Positions 8,946 to 18,717 are shown, counted from the stretch's first letter. The stretch: 64,000 nt of DNA from Streptomyces sp. NRRL S-337 (GCF_000720175.1 NZ_JOIX01000003.1:186001-250000), one strand, 5' to 3'. Notes: generated from the letters alone by a model not told the origin. Translations and numbers: made by a program.

Positions 8946-10166
8946 CTAACGCCCCGCCCTGCGCTTGTTCCAGACGTCGAAGCCGACCGCGGCGAGCAGC
9001 ACCAGGCCCTTGATGACCTGCTGGTAGTCGGTGCCGATGCCGACCAGCGACATGCCGTTGTTGAGGACACCGAGGACCAGGCCGCCGATGACCGCACCCA
9101 TGACCGTACCGACGCCGCCACTCATGGAGGCGCCGCCGATGAACGAGGCGGCGATGGCTTCGAGTTCGAAGTTCAGGCCGGCCTGCGGGGTACCCGCGTT
9201 CAGCCGGGCCGCGTAGACACATCCGGCGAGCGCCGCCAGTACGCCCATGGTGACGAAGACGGCGAAGGTGATGCGCTTGTCCTTGACGCCGGACAGCTGC
9301 GCGGCCGCCTTGTTGCCGCCGAGGGCGTACACATGCCGTCCGACGACCGCGTTGCGCATCACATGACCGAGGATGAGCAGCAGGCCGCCCATCAGGAGCA
9401 TCACCACCGGCACGCCGTGGAAGCTGGCCAGCGTCAGGGTGAAGGCCACGACGGCGGCGGTGAGCGCGGTGCACCTGGCCACCCACAGACCCGTCGGCAA
9501 CACGTCCAGTGCCAGGGCGAGTTGGCGGGTGCGCTGCCGCCATTCCCGTAGCAGGAGGAGCACGACGGCGCAGAGGCCCAGCGCGAGGGTGGGGTTGTGG
9601 TACTGCGTGTACGGGCCCACTTCCGGGAGGAATCCCTTGGCGAGGTCCTGGAAGCCGTCCGGGAACGGCGCCAGGGACTGGCCCTCCAGCACGATCTGCG
9701 TCGCGCCGCGGAACAGCAGCATGCCGGCCAGCGTCACGATGAACGACGGGATCCCGAGGTACGCGATGAAGAAGCCCTGCCAGGCCCCCGCGACCGCCCC
9801 GATCAGCAGCGAGAGGAGCAGGGCGGGTACCCAGGGCAGGTCGTGCTTGACCATCAGCACCGCCGCCATCGCGCCGACGAAGGCGACCAGCGAACCGACG
9901 GACAGATCGATATGGCCCGCGATGATCACGATCATCATGCCCATGGCCAGGATGAGGATGTAGCTGTTCTGCTGGATCAGGTTGGAGACGTTGTTCGGCA
10001 GCAGCAGCGTGCCGTCGGTCCAGATCTGGAACAGCACGACGAGGAAGACCAGGGCGATGAGCATGCCGTACTGGCGCATGTTGGCCCGGGCGCGGTGGAA
10101 CAGCAGGGTCAAGGCCGGCGGTGACGCGGGCGGGTCCTCGGGGGGAGTGGTCGTGGTGGTGGTCAT
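8946..10166 (-). CDS. Sugar ABC transporter permease (XylH/MmsB type)
   Basis: A 406-residue permease with roughly ten transmembrane helices and the family core AGHIDLSVGSLVAFVGA, followed by YALGGNKAAAQLSGVKDKR and AASFIGGASMSGGVGTV. It belongs to the CUT2 group, which imports pentoses and other monosaccharides with one permease type and a double-domain ATPase. It starts 10 bp after the ATPase gene ends, so it is the last gene of the import operon. Confidence 0.95.
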   Translation of the reverse strand: MTTTTTTPPEDPPASPPALTLLFHRARANMRQYGMLIALVFLVVLFQIWTDGTLLLPNNVSNLIQQNSYILILAMGMMIVIIAGHIDLSVGSLVAFVGAMAAVLMVKHDLPWVPALLLSLLIGAVAGAWQGFFIAYLGIPSFIVTLAGMLLFRGATQIVLEGQSLAPFPDGFQDLAKGFLPEVGPYTQYHNPTLALGLCAVVLLLLREWRQRTRQLALALDVLPTGLWVARCTALTAAVVAFTLTLASFHGVPVVMLLMGGLLLILGHVMRNAVVGRHVYALGGNKAAAQLSGVKDKRITFAVFVTMGVLAALAGCVYAARLNAGTPQAGLNFELEAIAASFIGGASMSGGVGTVMGAVIGGLVLGVLNNGMSLVGIGTDYQQVIKGLVLLAAVGFDVWNKRRAGR

Positions 10167-10175
10167 GGCGGGGCC

Positions 10176-11816
10176 TCAGCTCCCGTTCCTGGTCGTACGG
10201 CGCAGGGTCATATGGCGCATCAGGACTTCCTGGGTGGCCTCGGTGCGGGAGACCTCACCGGTCAGCCGGCCCTCGGCCATGGTGTAGATCCGGTCGCACA
10301 TCCCGAGCAGTTCGGGCAGCTCGGAGGAGAGGAAGAGGACCGCCTTGCCGCGGGCCGCGAGTTCGCCGATCACGGTGTAGATCTCGTACTTCGCGCCCAC
10401 GTCGATGCCGCGCGTCGGCTCGTCGAGGATCAGCACCTGCGGGTCGGCGTGGATCCACCTGCTCAGCACGACCTTCTGCTGGTTGCCGCCGGACAGCCGG
10501 CCCACCTGCTCGGCGACCGTGGGGGTCTTGATGTGGAGGGCCGTGCGGTAGTGCTCGGCGACCCGGCGTTCGTGGTGTTCGTCCACGAAGCCGCGCATGC
10601 CGTGCCGCCGGCCGGCGTCGTGGCGCCGCATGCGGGGCAGCGAGGCCAGGGAGACGTTGCGCTGCAGGGTGTCGAGGAGGTTCAGGCCGTAGCGCTTGCG
10701 GTCCTCGGTGACGTAGGCGAGGCCCGCGGCGATGGCCGCCGGTACCGTTCTGGTGTCGACCTCGCGGCCGCCGACGGCCACCGTGCCGGCGACGTACTGC
10801 CCGTAGGAGCGCCCGAAGACGGACATCGCGAGTTCGGTGCGGCCCGCGCCCATCAGCCCGGCGAGGCCGACGATCTCGCCGCGGCGCACGGTGAGCGACA
10901 CCTGGTCGACGACCGTGCGCCGATGGTCGACCGGATGGCGTACGGTCCAGCCGCCGACGGCGAGGGCCACCTGGTCGGCGTCCTCGCCCCGGTAGGGAGC
11001 GCGGTCAGGGAAGCGGTGGTCGAGATCGCGGCCGACCATGCCCCGGATGAGGCGTTCCTCGGACAATTCCGGTGCAGTAGAGGTGGCTTGACGCACCGTC
11101 AGCGTCTCGATCGTCCGGCCGTCGCGCAGGATGGTCACCGAGTCGGCGATCGCCCGGATCTCGTTGAGCTTGTGGGAGATGACGATGCCGGACACGCCAT
11201 GGGCGCGCAGCTGGAGGATCAGTTCGAGCAGATGAGCGCTGTCCTGGTCGTTGAGCGCCGCCGTGGGCTCGTCCAGGATGAGCAGCTTCACCTCCTTCGC
11301 CAGGGCCTTGGCGATCTCCACCAGCTGCTGCTGTCCCACGCCCAGCTCCGCGACCGGTGTCTGCGGCTTCTCGCGCAGCCCGACCCGCTCCAGCAGCCGG
11401 CTCGCCTCGCGGTAGGTGGCGTTCCAGTCGATGGTGCCGCGGGCCGATCGTTGCTCGTTGCCCAGGAAGATGTTCTCGGCGATCGACAGCTGCGGCACCA
11501 GCGCCAGCTCCTGGTGGATGATGACGATGCCGCGCTGTTCACTGGCCCGGATGTCCTTGAAGGCCACCGGCTCGCCCTCGAAGCGGATCTCGCCCCCGTA
11601 ACTGCCGTGCGGATACACGCCGCTGAGGACCTTCATCAAGGTGGACTTCCCGGCGCCGTTCTCCCCGCAGACGGCGTGGATCTCGCCGGCCCGTACGGTC
11701 AGATGCACATCACAGAGCGCGGTGACACCAGGGAAGGTCTTCGTGATGGCGCGCATCTCCAGGACGGGCCGCGGTCGCCCGGCCGTCGGCAGCGGCTCAC
11801 CGACGGGCCGGGTCAC
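10176..11816 (-). CDS. Sugar ABC transporter ATPase, two nucleotide-binding domains (MmsA/XylG type)
   Basis: A 546-residue CUT2 ATPase with two ABC cassettes. The first has Walker [10 protein letters not shown], signature [16 protein letters not shown] and Walker [12 protein letters not shown]. The second has the degenerate Walker [11 protein letters not shown] usual in this family, with an intact signature [14 protein letters not shown] and Walker [13 protein letters not shown]. It overlaps the substrate-binding protein gene by the ATGA at 11813-11816, indicating translational coupling. It powers import of the sugar recognised by the lipoprotein. Confidence 0.96.
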   Translation of the reverse strand: MTRPVGEPLPTAGRPRPVLEMRAITKTFPGVTALCDVHLTVRAGEIHAVCGENGAGKSTLMKVLSGVYPHGSYGGEIRFEGEPVAFKDIRASEQRGIVIIHQELALVPQLSIAENIFLGNEQRSARGTIDWNATYREASRLLERVGLREKPQTPVAELGVGQQQLVEIAKALAKEVKLLILDEPTAALNDQDSAHLLELILQLRAHGVSGIVISHKLNEIRAIADSVTILRDGRTIETLTVRQATSTAPELSEERLIRGMVGRDLDHRFPDRAPYRGEDADQVALAVGGWTVRHPVDHRRTVVDQVSLTVRRGEIVGLAGLMGAGRTELAMSVFGRSYGQYVAGTVAVGGREVDTRTVPAAIAAGLAYVTEDRKRYGLNLLDTLQRNVSLASLPRMRRHDAGRRHGMRGFVDEHHERRVAEHYRTALHIKTPTVAEQVGRLSGGNQQKVVLSRWIHADPQVLILDEPTRGIDVGAKYEIYTVIGELAARGKAVLFLSSELPELLGMCDRIYTMAEGRLTGEVSRTEATQEVLMRHMTLRRTTRNGS

Positions 11817-12916
11817 CGCAGCTGTCCCGCGGTGAAGTACCCCTCGCGCACAAGGATGTCGGTGTTCCCCTTGTCGATGCTCACCGGCTTCAGCAGATAC
11901 GCCGGCACGGTCTTCTTCCCGTTGTCGTAGTCGGTCGTGTTGTTGACCTCGGGTTTTCGGCCGTGGAGCAGGGCATCGCCCATCTGCACGGCACTTGCGG
12001 CGAGTTTGCGGGTGTCCTTGAAGACCGTCTGTGTCTGCTCACCCCGGATGATGGACTTCACCGAGGCCAGTTCCGCGTCCTGCCCGGTGACGACCGGCAG
12101 GTCCGCGCCCCGGTAACCGGCGCTCTTGAGGGCGGAGATGATGCCCAGCGACATGCCGTCGTACGGGGACAGCACCGCGTCGACCCTTTCCTCGCCGTAG
12201 TTCTTGCTGATCAGGTCGTCCATCCGCTTCTGTGCGGTCCCGCCGTCCCAGCGCAGCGTGGTGGCCTGGTTCATTCTCGTCTGCCTGCTGCCGACCACCA
12301 GTTGCCCGCTGCGCAGGTACGGCGTGAGGACATCGAGGGCGCCGTGCCAGAAGTAGCGGGTGTTGTTGTCGTCGGGCGAGCCCGCGAACAGCTCGATGTG
12401 GTAGCTCTTGCCCGCGTCGCTGCGGGGCCGGCCCAATCTCAGCTTGTCGACGAGGTACTGCCCCTGGAGGCGGCCGACGCGTTCGTTGTCGAAGGACGCG
12501 TAGTAGTCGACGTTCTTCGTGCCCATGATCAGCCGGTCGTAGGCGATCACGGGGACGCCCGCGTCGTGCGCGCGCTGCAGTACGTCGGTGAGCGCGGAAC
12601 CGTCGATGGCGGCGACCACCAGCAGCCGGTGCCCCTCGGCGATCATGTTCTCCAGCTGGGCGACCTGGTTCTCGACCTTGTCGTCGCCGTACTGCAGGTC
12701 CGCCTGGTACCCGGCCTTGCGGAACTGCTCCGCCATGTTCCGGCCGTCGGCTATCCAGCGCTCCGACGCCTTGGTGGGCATGGCGATGCCGATGGTGCCG
12801 CCCGCGCCGCGGTCGGGCCGGTAGCGGCTGCCGCCCCTGGCCTCCTGGCCGCAGGCGGTCAGCGAGACGGCGAGCAGGGCGGCGCTCGCGGTGACGAGGA
12901 GGGTACGGGAGCGCAT
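11813..12916 (-). CDS. Sugar-binding lipoprotein of the CUT2 importer (XylF/ChvE type)
   Basis: A 367-residue extracellular binding protein. The signal peptide ends in the lipobox LTAC ([23 protein letters not shown]), so it should be lipid-anchored. The mature part is a periplasmic-binding-protein fold of the Peripla_BP_4 type ([19 protein letters not shown], then [22 protein letters not shown], as in D-xylose or multiple-sugar binding proteins). It starts 4 bp after the stop of the preceding gene and overlaps the ATPase by 4 bp. The ligand cannot be read from sequence; a pentose or deoxy-sugar is the best guess from resemblance to XylF/ChvE. Confidence 0.93.
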   Translation of the reverse strand: MRSRTLLVTASAALLAVSLTACGQEARGGSRYRPDRGAGGTIGIAMPTKASERWIADGRNMAEQFRKAGYQADLQYGDDKVENQVAQLENMIAEGHRLLVVAAIDGSALTDVLQRAHDAGVPVIAYDRLIMGTKNVDYYASFDNERVGRLQGQYLVDKLRLGRPRSDAGKSYHIELFAGSPDDNNTRYFWHGALDVLTPYLRSGQLVVGSRQTRMNQATTLRWDGGTAQKRMDDLISKNYGEERVDAVLSPYDGMSLGIISALKSAGYRGADLPVVTGQDAELASVKSIIRGEQTQTVFKDTRKLAASAVQMGDALLHGRKPEVNNTTDYDNGKKTVPAYLLKPVSIDKGNTDILVREGYFTAGQLR

Positions 12917-12920
12917 GGGA

Positions 12921-13895
12921 TCAGTCCCTTTCCGGTACGGGGAAGCGGTGCAGCCGGCCCGGGAGGCGGGCGCCCAGCGGTGACATCCCGCCGTCCGCGC
13001 CGTGCCGGGCCAGCAGGTCCAGGACCAGGCGTCCGCGCCGGACCCGTTCCCGGGCGGTGGCGAGGGCGTGCTCGCGCAGTTGCGCGCCGTAGGGATAGAT
13101 GCCGGACGCGTTGCTCAGGCCGAACTTGAGGTACAAGGGCGCGCCGCGCCGGATCAGCTCGGCCGTCTCGTACATCCGCACATAGCCACCGAGGTCGTCG
13201 GGCGCCTCGACGTACAGGTCCATCGGGGCACCGCTGACCCGCCGGATCTCGGTGAGGTGCTCCGCGGTCAGGTCGGAGGGCACGTTGAGGGAGTCGGCGC
13301 CGAGCCGCTCGTACACGGCGAACGAGGCGGGATTGACCGGCCCGGAGAGGGCGGACACCTTGAAGGTGGTGTCGGCGGGCAGGTACCGGGCCGCCCGCAG
13401 CCGGTGCAGCGTCCACAGCACGCCCTCGTCCGCCACCAGCAGACAGCGCACCCCCAACTCCGCGGCCCGCAGGGCGTCTTCGACACATCCCGCGAGGCCA
13501 TCATGGCCGCGGGCGCGCAGGCCCGCGCCGCCGGAGCAGGTGCGGGTGGAGCCGCCGATGTCCCAGGTGCCGCGCGGACCGGTGAACAGGCACAGCTCGA
13601 TGTCGCGCGCGGCGCACGCCCCGGCCATCTCGGTGATCTCACCGTCGGTGAGCATCCACACGCCGCTGCCCTGACTGATCCGGTGGACCGGCACATCGAG
13701 CCGGGCGCTCTCCTCCAGCACGACGGACAGCGCCTCCGGGCCCTCCACCGACGGGATCTCGGTACGCCAGACGCCGCCGTCGGGAAAGGTGTGCGGTGAG
13801 GCGTCCGCGGGGTCGGCCGGGGGAGTGGGATGGCCGATGCGGGCGAGGGCACCGGCGCCGGGGCGACGGGGTTCTGACTCTGATGGGGCGGTCAC
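12921..13895 (-). CDS. Uncharacterised TIM-barrel-like protein (U32-peptidase-related) of the sugar operon
   Basis: About 324 residues from a GTG at 13895 with GGGAG upstream. The central part (VNPASFAVYERLGADSLNVP, then LTAEHLTEIRRVSGAPMDLYVEAPDDLGGYVRMYE) looks like a beta/alpha barrel and recalls the U32 collagenase-like group. I cannot identify catalytic residues or a substrate. It lies 4 bp upstream of the sugar-binding lipoprotein gene and so is the first gene of the import operon. An aldolase-like or isomerase role in the same pathway is possible but unproven. Confidence 0.75.
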   Translation of the reverse strand: MTAPSESEPRRPGAGALARIGHPTPPADPADASPHTFPDGGVWRTEIPSVEGPEALSVVLEESARLDVPVHRISQGSGVWMLTDGEITEMAGACAARDIELCLFTGPRGTWDIGGSTRTCSGGAGLRARGHDGLAGCVEDALRAAELGVRCLLVADEGVLWTLHRLRAARYLPADTTFKVSALSGPVNPASFAVYERLGADSLNVPSDLTAEHLTEIRRVSGAPMDLYVEAPDDLGGYVRMYETAELIRRGAPLYLKFGLSNASGIYPYGAQLREHALATARERVRRGRLVLDLLARHGADGGMSPLGARLPGRLHRFPVPERD

Positions 13896-14073
13896 GAGGC
13901 TCCCATGGTCGAATGTTCGGTATCTCGGACGGCGTTCGGAGTGGTGGGTGTGCGGATGCCTTGTGCAGCTCGGGGGGTACGAAGGCACGTGGGGTGCGGT
14001 GGTACGGGGCGGGCGCGGCTCCCGTACCACCGCACGTCTCAGGAGGGCGGCAGCACCTCAAGCACGGCAGTGA

Positions 14074-15159
14074 TCAGGGACACAGCAGCACTTTCCCCGT
14101 CCCCGGGTCGCCGTCGCCGACCAGCGCGATGGCCTCGGCGAACCCCTCCAGGGGAAACTCATGGGTGATCAGCGGTGCCGGGTCGAGCAGTCCGCGGCCG
14201 AAGGCGCGCACCGCGTACGACCAGGCCGACGACGGCGCCCCGAAGATGCTGCGGATCTCCAGCTGGCTCAGGGACAGGTGCACCGGGTCGATCCCGGCCG
14301 CGCCCGGCGGGAACATCCCGGTGAGCACCACCCGGCCGCCCCGGCGGGCCAGCAGGCAGGACGAGGCCGCGGTCGAGCGCGCTCCCGCGGTCTCCACGAC
14401 CAGGTCGAAGCAGCCGTTGCGCTTCGCCGCCTGCTCGGGCGTGCACACCGCGCTCGCGTCGAACCGCAGCGCCTGGGCGCGGCGCCCGGACCGCGGATCG
14501 ACCACCACGAGTTCGGTGGGTTCCGCCGCGGCCAGAAGCTGCACCGCGAGCAGCCCGAGCGTGCCCGCACCGACCACCGCGATCCGCTCACCGGGCCGCG
14601 GCCGCCCGGCCCGCACCGCCGCGGCGACCACCGCGGCCGGTTCCAGCAGCGCGGCGGCCCGCAGATCGGCGTCGTCGGGCAGCGGATGCAACAGCGCTGC
14701 GGGCACGGTGAGATGGTCCGCGAAGCCGCCCGGCTCGGTGAACCCGGTCTCGGCGTACCCGCTGGTGCACAGGCTGGTCTCGCCGGCCCGGCAGCGCTCA
14801 CATTCCCGGCACGCCCGGAACCCCTCGGCCACCGTCTTGCGCCCCACCAGCGCCGGATCGACCCCCGCGCCGACCGCCGCCACCGTGCCCGACCACTCAT
14901 GACCGGGTACGACGGGGTAGTGGACGTACCCGGCGTCGCGCCGGCCGTCATAGACCTCGCGGTCGCTCAGGCAGATCCCGGCGGCGGCGACCCGCACCAG
15001 CACCTCACCCTTCCCCGGCTCGGGCACCGCGCCGCGCACCAGCCGATGGTGCCGGGGCCGCTCGACGACGATCGACCGGCTGACCTCCGCTCCGCGGACC
15101 CGCCCCACCGCATCCCCGTTCGCCGCCCGGCCGTCCAGGCGGCCGCCCGCTCGGCTCAT
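14074..15159 (-). CDS. Zinc-dependent alcohol/polyol dehydrogenase (MDR)
   Basis: A 361-residue medium-chain dehydrogenase. It has the catalytic zinc motif GHEWSGTVAAVG with an upstream Cys (GICLSDREVYDG), the structural-zinc cysteine cluster CRECERCRAGETSLC, and a Rossmann segment AVVGAGTLGLLAVQLL. The ATG at 15159 overlaps the dehydratase stop as ATGA, so the two are co-translated. It probably oxidises a sugar or a ketogluconate-like intermediate in the pathway defined by the neighbouring dehydratase and lactonase. Confidence 0.88.
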   Translation of the reverse strand: MSRAGGRLDGRAANGDAVGRVRGAEVSRSIVVERPRHHRLVRGAVPEPGKGEVLVRVAAAGICLSDREVYDGRRDAGYVHYPVVPGHEWSGTVAAVGAGVDPALVGRKTVAEGFRACRECERCRAGETSLCTSGYAETGFTEPGGFADHLTVPAALLHPLPDDADLRAAALLEPAAVVAAAVRAGRPRPGERIAVVGAGTLGLLAVQLLAAAEPTELVVVDPRSGRRAQALRFDASAVCTPEQAAKRNGCFDLVVETAGARSTAASSCLLARRGGRVVLTGMFPPGAAGIDPVHLSLSQLEIRSIFGAPSSAWSYAVRAFGRGLLDPAPLITHEFPLEGFAEAIALVGDGDPGTGKVLLCP

Positions 15160-16310
15160 CGCGGCCGCCTCTGCTCCCAGCCCTCGGCCCAGAGGTCGAA
15201 GCGCGCCTGCTGCTGCGGGAATGCGGCCGCGGCGTCCGGATCGAACTCGACGCCGAGCCCCGGCGCGTGCGATACCGCGAAACAACCGGTCTCCGGATCC
15301 ACGGACGGCGCGCCCCGCACCACCTTCGTGATGTCCGCGTCCGCGAAGTCGTTGAAGTGCTCCAGGACCTTGAAATTCGGTGTACAGGACGCGAGTTGGA
15401 GCGAGGCCGCGGTCAGTACCGCACCGCCGACGTTGTGCGGGGCCACCAGCACGTAATGCGTCTCGGCGGTCGCGGCGAGCTTGCGGGCTTCGAGAATGCC
15501 GCCGATGTGCCCGAGGTCCGGCTGGATGATGTCGGCCGCCTGCGCCTCGAACAGCTCCCGGAACTCGATCCGGTCGTGGATGCGTTCACCGGTGGCCACC
15601 GGCAGCTCCACCTTGTCCGCGACCTTCTTCAGGGCCTTGAGGTTCTCCGGCGGCACCGGCTCCTCCAGCCAGGCGGGCCGGAAGGGCGCCAGTTCGCGGG
15701 CGAGCCGGACCGCCGTGGCCGGGCTGAACCGGCCGTGCATCTCCAGCATCAGCTCGGTGTCCGGGCCGATGGCGTCCCGTACCGCCTCGATCAACGACAC
15801 GGAGTACAAGGTCTGTTGGTGGTCCAGCTCGAAGTGGCCGGTCCCGAACGGGTCGATCTTCAGGGCCCGGTAGCCGCGCGCCACCACTTCCTGTGCCGCC
15901 TTGTGGTACGCCTCGGGGGTGCGCTCGGTGGTGTACCAGCCGTTGGCGTACGCCATCACGCGATCGGTGACCCGGCCGCCGAGGAGCTGCCACACCGGAA
16001 CCCCGAGTGCCTTGCCCTTGATGTCCCAACAGGCCATCTCCACACAGGCGATCCCGGACATCACGATCTCGCCGGCCCGCCCGTAATCCCCGTACTTCAT
16101 GCGCCGGACCAGATCCTCGACCGCGAACGGATCCGATCCGCGGATGTGGTTCGCCTCCGCCTCGCGCAGATAGCCGAGCAGGGCATCGGTACGGCCGAGC
16201 ATCCTGGTCTCGCCGACCCCCGTCAGCCCCTCGTCGGTATGGACGAGTACGTAGGTGAGATTGCGCCAGGGGGTTCCGACGACGTGTGTGCTGATTCCCG
16301 TGATGCGCAC
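15156..16310 (-). CDS. Enolase-superfamily sugar-acid dehydratase/cycloisomerase
   Basis: A 384-residue mandelate racemase/muconate lactonising enzyme family member. It carries the N-terminal capping domain and a barrel with the Lys strand (ALKIDPFG), metal ligands in MLEMHGRFSP, WLEEPVPPEN and ATGERIHDR, and the His loop VAPHNVGGAV. This set is typical of D-galactonate/L-fuconate-type acid-sugar dehydratases; 3,6-anhydrogalactonate cycloisomerase is an alternative. I prefer the GTG at 16310, with GGAGGG 8 nt before it, to the in-frame ATG at 16346. It is the first gene of a leftward operon, facing the IclR gene across a region with repeated TCGTTCGAAAT boxes. Confidence 0.88.
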   Translation of the reverse strand: MRITGISTHVVGTPWRNLTYVLVHTDEGLTGVGETRMLGRTDALLGYLREAEANHIRGSDPFAVEDLVRRMKYGDYGRAGEIVMSGIACVEMACWDIKGKALGVPVWQLLGGRVTDRVMAYANGWYTTERTPEAYHKAAQEVVARGYRALKIDPFGTGHFELDHQQTLYSVSLIEAVRDAIGPDTELMLEMHGRFSPATAVRLARELAPFRPAWLEEPVPPENLKALKKVADKVELPVATGERIHDRIEFRELFEAQAADIIQPDLGHIGGILEARKLAATAETHYVLVAPHNVGGAVLTAASLQLASCTPNFKVLEHFNDFADADITKVVRGAPSVDPETGCFAVSHAPGLGVEFDPDAAAAFPQQQARFDLWAEGWEQRRPR

Positions 16311-16327
16311 GGCAATTGCCCTCCATG

Positions 16328-16497
16328 TCGTTCGAAATTTCGTCACTCGTTCGAAATGGTGGCGTGACCGTAGTCAGCTCCCGACAGGGGTGTCAATGGG
16401 TTGCGCAGCGGCCGGTCCGTCCCCACCATTGCCCGGCGAACCCCGCTGTGCATAGCCTGCGTTCGGCATACCGGTCAGCGACCGGCTCCTCGAACGA
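16328..16497. promoter_or_regulatory. Candidate IclR operators between divergent operons
   Basis: TCGTTCGAAAT occurs at 16328-16338 and again, identical, at 16347-16357 (19 bp apart). An inverted core, TCGAACGA, lies at 16490-16497 just before the IclR gene. A related TCGAATGTTCGG sits near 13909 in front of the importer operon. The positions fit one IclR regulator controlling both directions. Confidence 0.55.
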
Positions 16498-16514
16498 AAC
16501 GGGTGGTGAGGCAC

Positions 16515-17291
16515 ATGGGACGGCTGGTCCCCGCGGTGACCAGGGCGCTCGACATCCTTGAGCTGTTCCTCGAAGGCGACGGAACGCTCTCCGCGCCCGA
16601 CATCACCCGCAAGCTGCGGCTGCCGCGCACCACCGTGCACGAGCTGGTCACCACCCTCGCCGCCCGCTCGTACCTGGTACCCGCTCCCGGCCGGCCCGGC
16701 CACTACCGTCTCGGCGTCCGCACCTACCAGCTCGGCAGCCGCTACGCGGAACAGCTCGACCTCGCCGCCGAAGGCCAGCAGGTGGCCCGCGAGGTGGCCG
16801 AGACCTGCGACGAGACCGTGCACGTCGCGATCCTGGAGGACCTCGACGTCATCTACATCGCCAAGGTCGACTCCATCCACGCCGTGCGCATGGTCTCGGC
16901 CGCCGGCCGCCGGCTCCCCGCCCATTGCACCGCGGTCGGCAAGATGCTGCTCGCCGCCCTGCCCGCCGACGAACTGGCGCTCCGCATCGAGGAGGCCGGC
17001 GAGCTCGACGCGATGACACACCACAGCATCACCGACCCCGAGGCACTCCGCGCCGCGCTCGCCGTCGTCCGCGAGCGCGGCATCGCCATCGAGCACCGCG
17101 AGTCCAACCCGGACGTGAACTGCGTGGCCGCACCCGTACGGGACGGCACGGGCCGGGTCGTCGCCGCCCTGTCCGTCTCCGTACCCGTGATCCGCTGGAG
17201 CGAGGAACGCGAGGTCGAGCTCGCAGAACTGGCCGCCAAGGGCGCGAGCGACCTGTCCGTACGCCTGGGCCACCGCGGTGGCCACCGATGA
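16515..17291 (+). CDS. IclR family regulator
   Basis: A 258-residue IclR protein. The N-terminal winged helix is AVTRALDILELFLEGDGTLS with ITRKLRLPRTTVHELVTTLA; the C-terminal GAF-like effector domain includes GRRLPAHCTAVGKMLLAALP and NCVAAPVRD. The ATG at 16515 follows GGTGAGG. Its stop overlaps the start of the lactonase gene (ATGA, 17288-17291). It lies between the catabolic operons and probably senses a pathway intermediate. Confidence 0.95.
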   Translation: MGRLVPAVTRALDILELFLEGDGTLSAPDITRKLRLPRTTVHELVTTLAARSYLVPAPGRPGHYRLGVRTYQLGSRYAEQLDLAAEGQQVAREVAETCDETVHVAILEDLDVIYIAKVDSIHAVRMVSAAGRRLPAHCTAVGKMLLAALPADELALRIEEAGELDAMTHHSITDPEALRAALAVVRERGIAIEHRESNPDVNCVAAPVRDGTGRVVAALSVSVPVIRWSEEREVELAELAAKGASDLSVRLGHRGGHR

Positions 17292-18130
17292 GGGCCGAGG
17301 TCGCGGTCCGCGCTTCGGCCACGCTCGGTGAGGGCCCCACCTGGGACCCGGCGACGGACCGCCTGATCTGGGTGGACATCCTCGGCTCCCGCATCCACAC
17401 CTACCATCCGGCCACCGGACGGCGCACCGTGATGGCCACCGGACAGCACGTCGGCGCGGCCAAACCGCGCGCGACCGGTGGCCTGGTGGTCAACCTGCGG
17501 GACGGCATCGCCCGCTACGACGCCGACGGGGGGTTCTCCTGGCTCCTACGCGACCCCGTCCCCGGCCGCCGTGGCAACGACGCCGCCGTCGCCCCCGACG
17601 GTTCGCTGTGGGCGGGCACCATGCGCTACGACGAGGCCGCGGGCGGCGGCACGCTCACCCGTATCGCCCCCGACGGTGAGACCCAGGTGATCTTCCGGTC
17701 CGTCACCGTCAGCAACGGCCTCGCCTGGAGCCCGGACGGCACTCGCCTCTACTACATCGACTCCCCGACCCGCCGCATCGACGTCTGCCGGATGAACGGT
17801 CAACTCCCGTCAGACCGCCGCCCGTTGGTGGCCATCGAGCCCGACGCCGGCTACCCCGACGGCCTGACCGTCGACGCCGACGGCTGCCTCTGGGTCGCCC
17901 TCTGGGACGGCGGCCAGATCCGCCGCTACACCCCCCACGGCCACCTGGACCGCACCCTCCCGCTCCCCGTCCACCGCCCCACCGCCTGCAGCTTCGGCGG
18001 CCCGTCGCTACGCGACCTGTTCATCACCACGGCCGGATCCGGCTCCGCCCACCCCCACCCCCTCGCGGGCTCCCTCCTGGTGATTCCGGAAGCGGGGCAG
18101 GGCATGTCGGGCGTGGCGTTCGGAGGCTGA
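17288..18130 (+). CDS. SMP-30/gluconolactonase family sugar lactonase
   Basis: A 280-residue six-bladed propeller of the SMP-30/regucalcin family. It shows LGEGPTWDPATDRLIWVDI (metal-ligand Glu), GRRGNDAAVAPDGSLWAGTM (Asn ligand), SNGLAWSPDGTRLYYIDS and YPDGLTVDADGCLWVALW (catalytic Asp). The family hydrolyses sugar lactones to aldonic acids, the step between a sugar dehydrogenase and an aldonate dehydratase, both candidates for which are encoded in this cluster. It is translationally coupled to the IclR gene. Confidence 0.92.
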   Translation: MRAEVAVRASATLGEGPTWDPATDRLIWVDILGSRIHTYHPATGRRTVMATGQHVGAAKPRATGGLVVNLRDGIARYDADGGFSWLLRDPVPGRRGNDAAVAPDGSLWAGTMRYDEAAGGGTLTRIAPDGETQVIFRSVTVSNGLAWSPDGTRLYYIDSPTRRIDVCRMNGQLPSDRRPLVAIEPDAGYPDGLTVDADGCLWVALWDGGQIRRYTPHGHLDRTLPLPVHRPTACSFGGPSLRDLFITTAGSGSAHPHPLAGSLLVIPEAGQGMSGVAFGG

Positions 18131-18215
18131 CCGGCCGCCGGGAGGCCCTTTCGGGTGAGGCGTCGCGACCCCGCCCACCGGGCGCGCCGATGCCTGATAG
18201 CTCACGTAGTCAGTC

Positions 18216-18428
18216 GTGAATACCAACCAGCCGCACCGGATCAGCGCACGGGTCTGGACCACCAATGGCTGGAGCGCCAACGCCAAGGTCGAAGACGTCG
18301 CCGCCTTCCGGACCTACCGGGACCAGGTCTACCCGCAGCGCCACTTTCCGCCGGGCACCCGGCTGTGCGCGGAAGGCATCCGCGGGGGCGAGAGCGTGGG
18401 CCTGCCCTGCGTGACGCTGGTCGACTGA
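18216..18428 (+). CDS. Small hypothetical protein
   Basis: A 70-residue frame from a GTG at 18216 with strongly G/C-biased third positions, so it looks genuinely coding. It has no signal peptide or membrane segment. Aromatic-rich N-terminal half (RVWTTNGWSANAKVEDV) and a Gly-rich C-terminus with two cysteines. It ends just before a strong hairpin terminator. I do not recognise a family. Confidence 0.55.
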   Translation: MNTNQPHRISARVWTTNGWSANAKVEDVAAFRTYRDQVYPQRHFPPGTRLCAEGIRGGESVGLPCVTLVD

Positions 18429-18436
18429 GCCCCGGC

Positions 18437-18469
18437 GCGAAGCCCCGGCCGGCCGCGCCGGGGCTTCGC
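18437..18469. terminator. Bidirectional hairpin terminator
   Basis: GCGAAGCCCCGGC (18437-18449) pairs perfectly with GCCGGGGCTTCGC (18457-18469) around a 7-nt loop. It lies between two convergent reading frames ending at 18428 and 18478. There is no U-tract, as is common in streptomycetes. Confidence 0.8.
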
Positions 18470-18477
18470 ACGGAAGG

Positions 18478-18717
18478 TCAGCGGCTCCGCAGGACGAACA
18501 CACCCCACCCGAGATGTTCGCGCTGGTACCTGGCGTACGGGCGGGGAGGCGGCGAGTTCCGCGCGCAGCTCGTCGGCGAACTCGTCGTCGGGATTCGCGT
18601 CGAGCCGGCGGCGGATGTTGAGCCACTGCGCCGCGACGTAACGGTCCCAGCTGGTGCCCAGGTGCACAGCAACTCGCCCTTGCCGCACGCCGGATGGGCC
18701 CGTGCGGCCGCCCTGTC
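18478..18717 (-). pseudogene. Frame-disrupted small gene
   Basis: Coding character moves between frames. The start (ACGKGELLCTW, around 18650-18690) and the end (PYARYQREHLGWGVFVLRSR, stop at 18478) share one frame. The middle (WDRYVAAQWLNIRRRLDANP, then DDEFADELRAELAAS) is in another, with the same strong third-position G/C bias. Two compensating frameshifts, or two sequence errors, would join one ~75-residue protein. It follows directly after the stop of the 99-residue gene. No family recognised. Confidence 0.5.
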
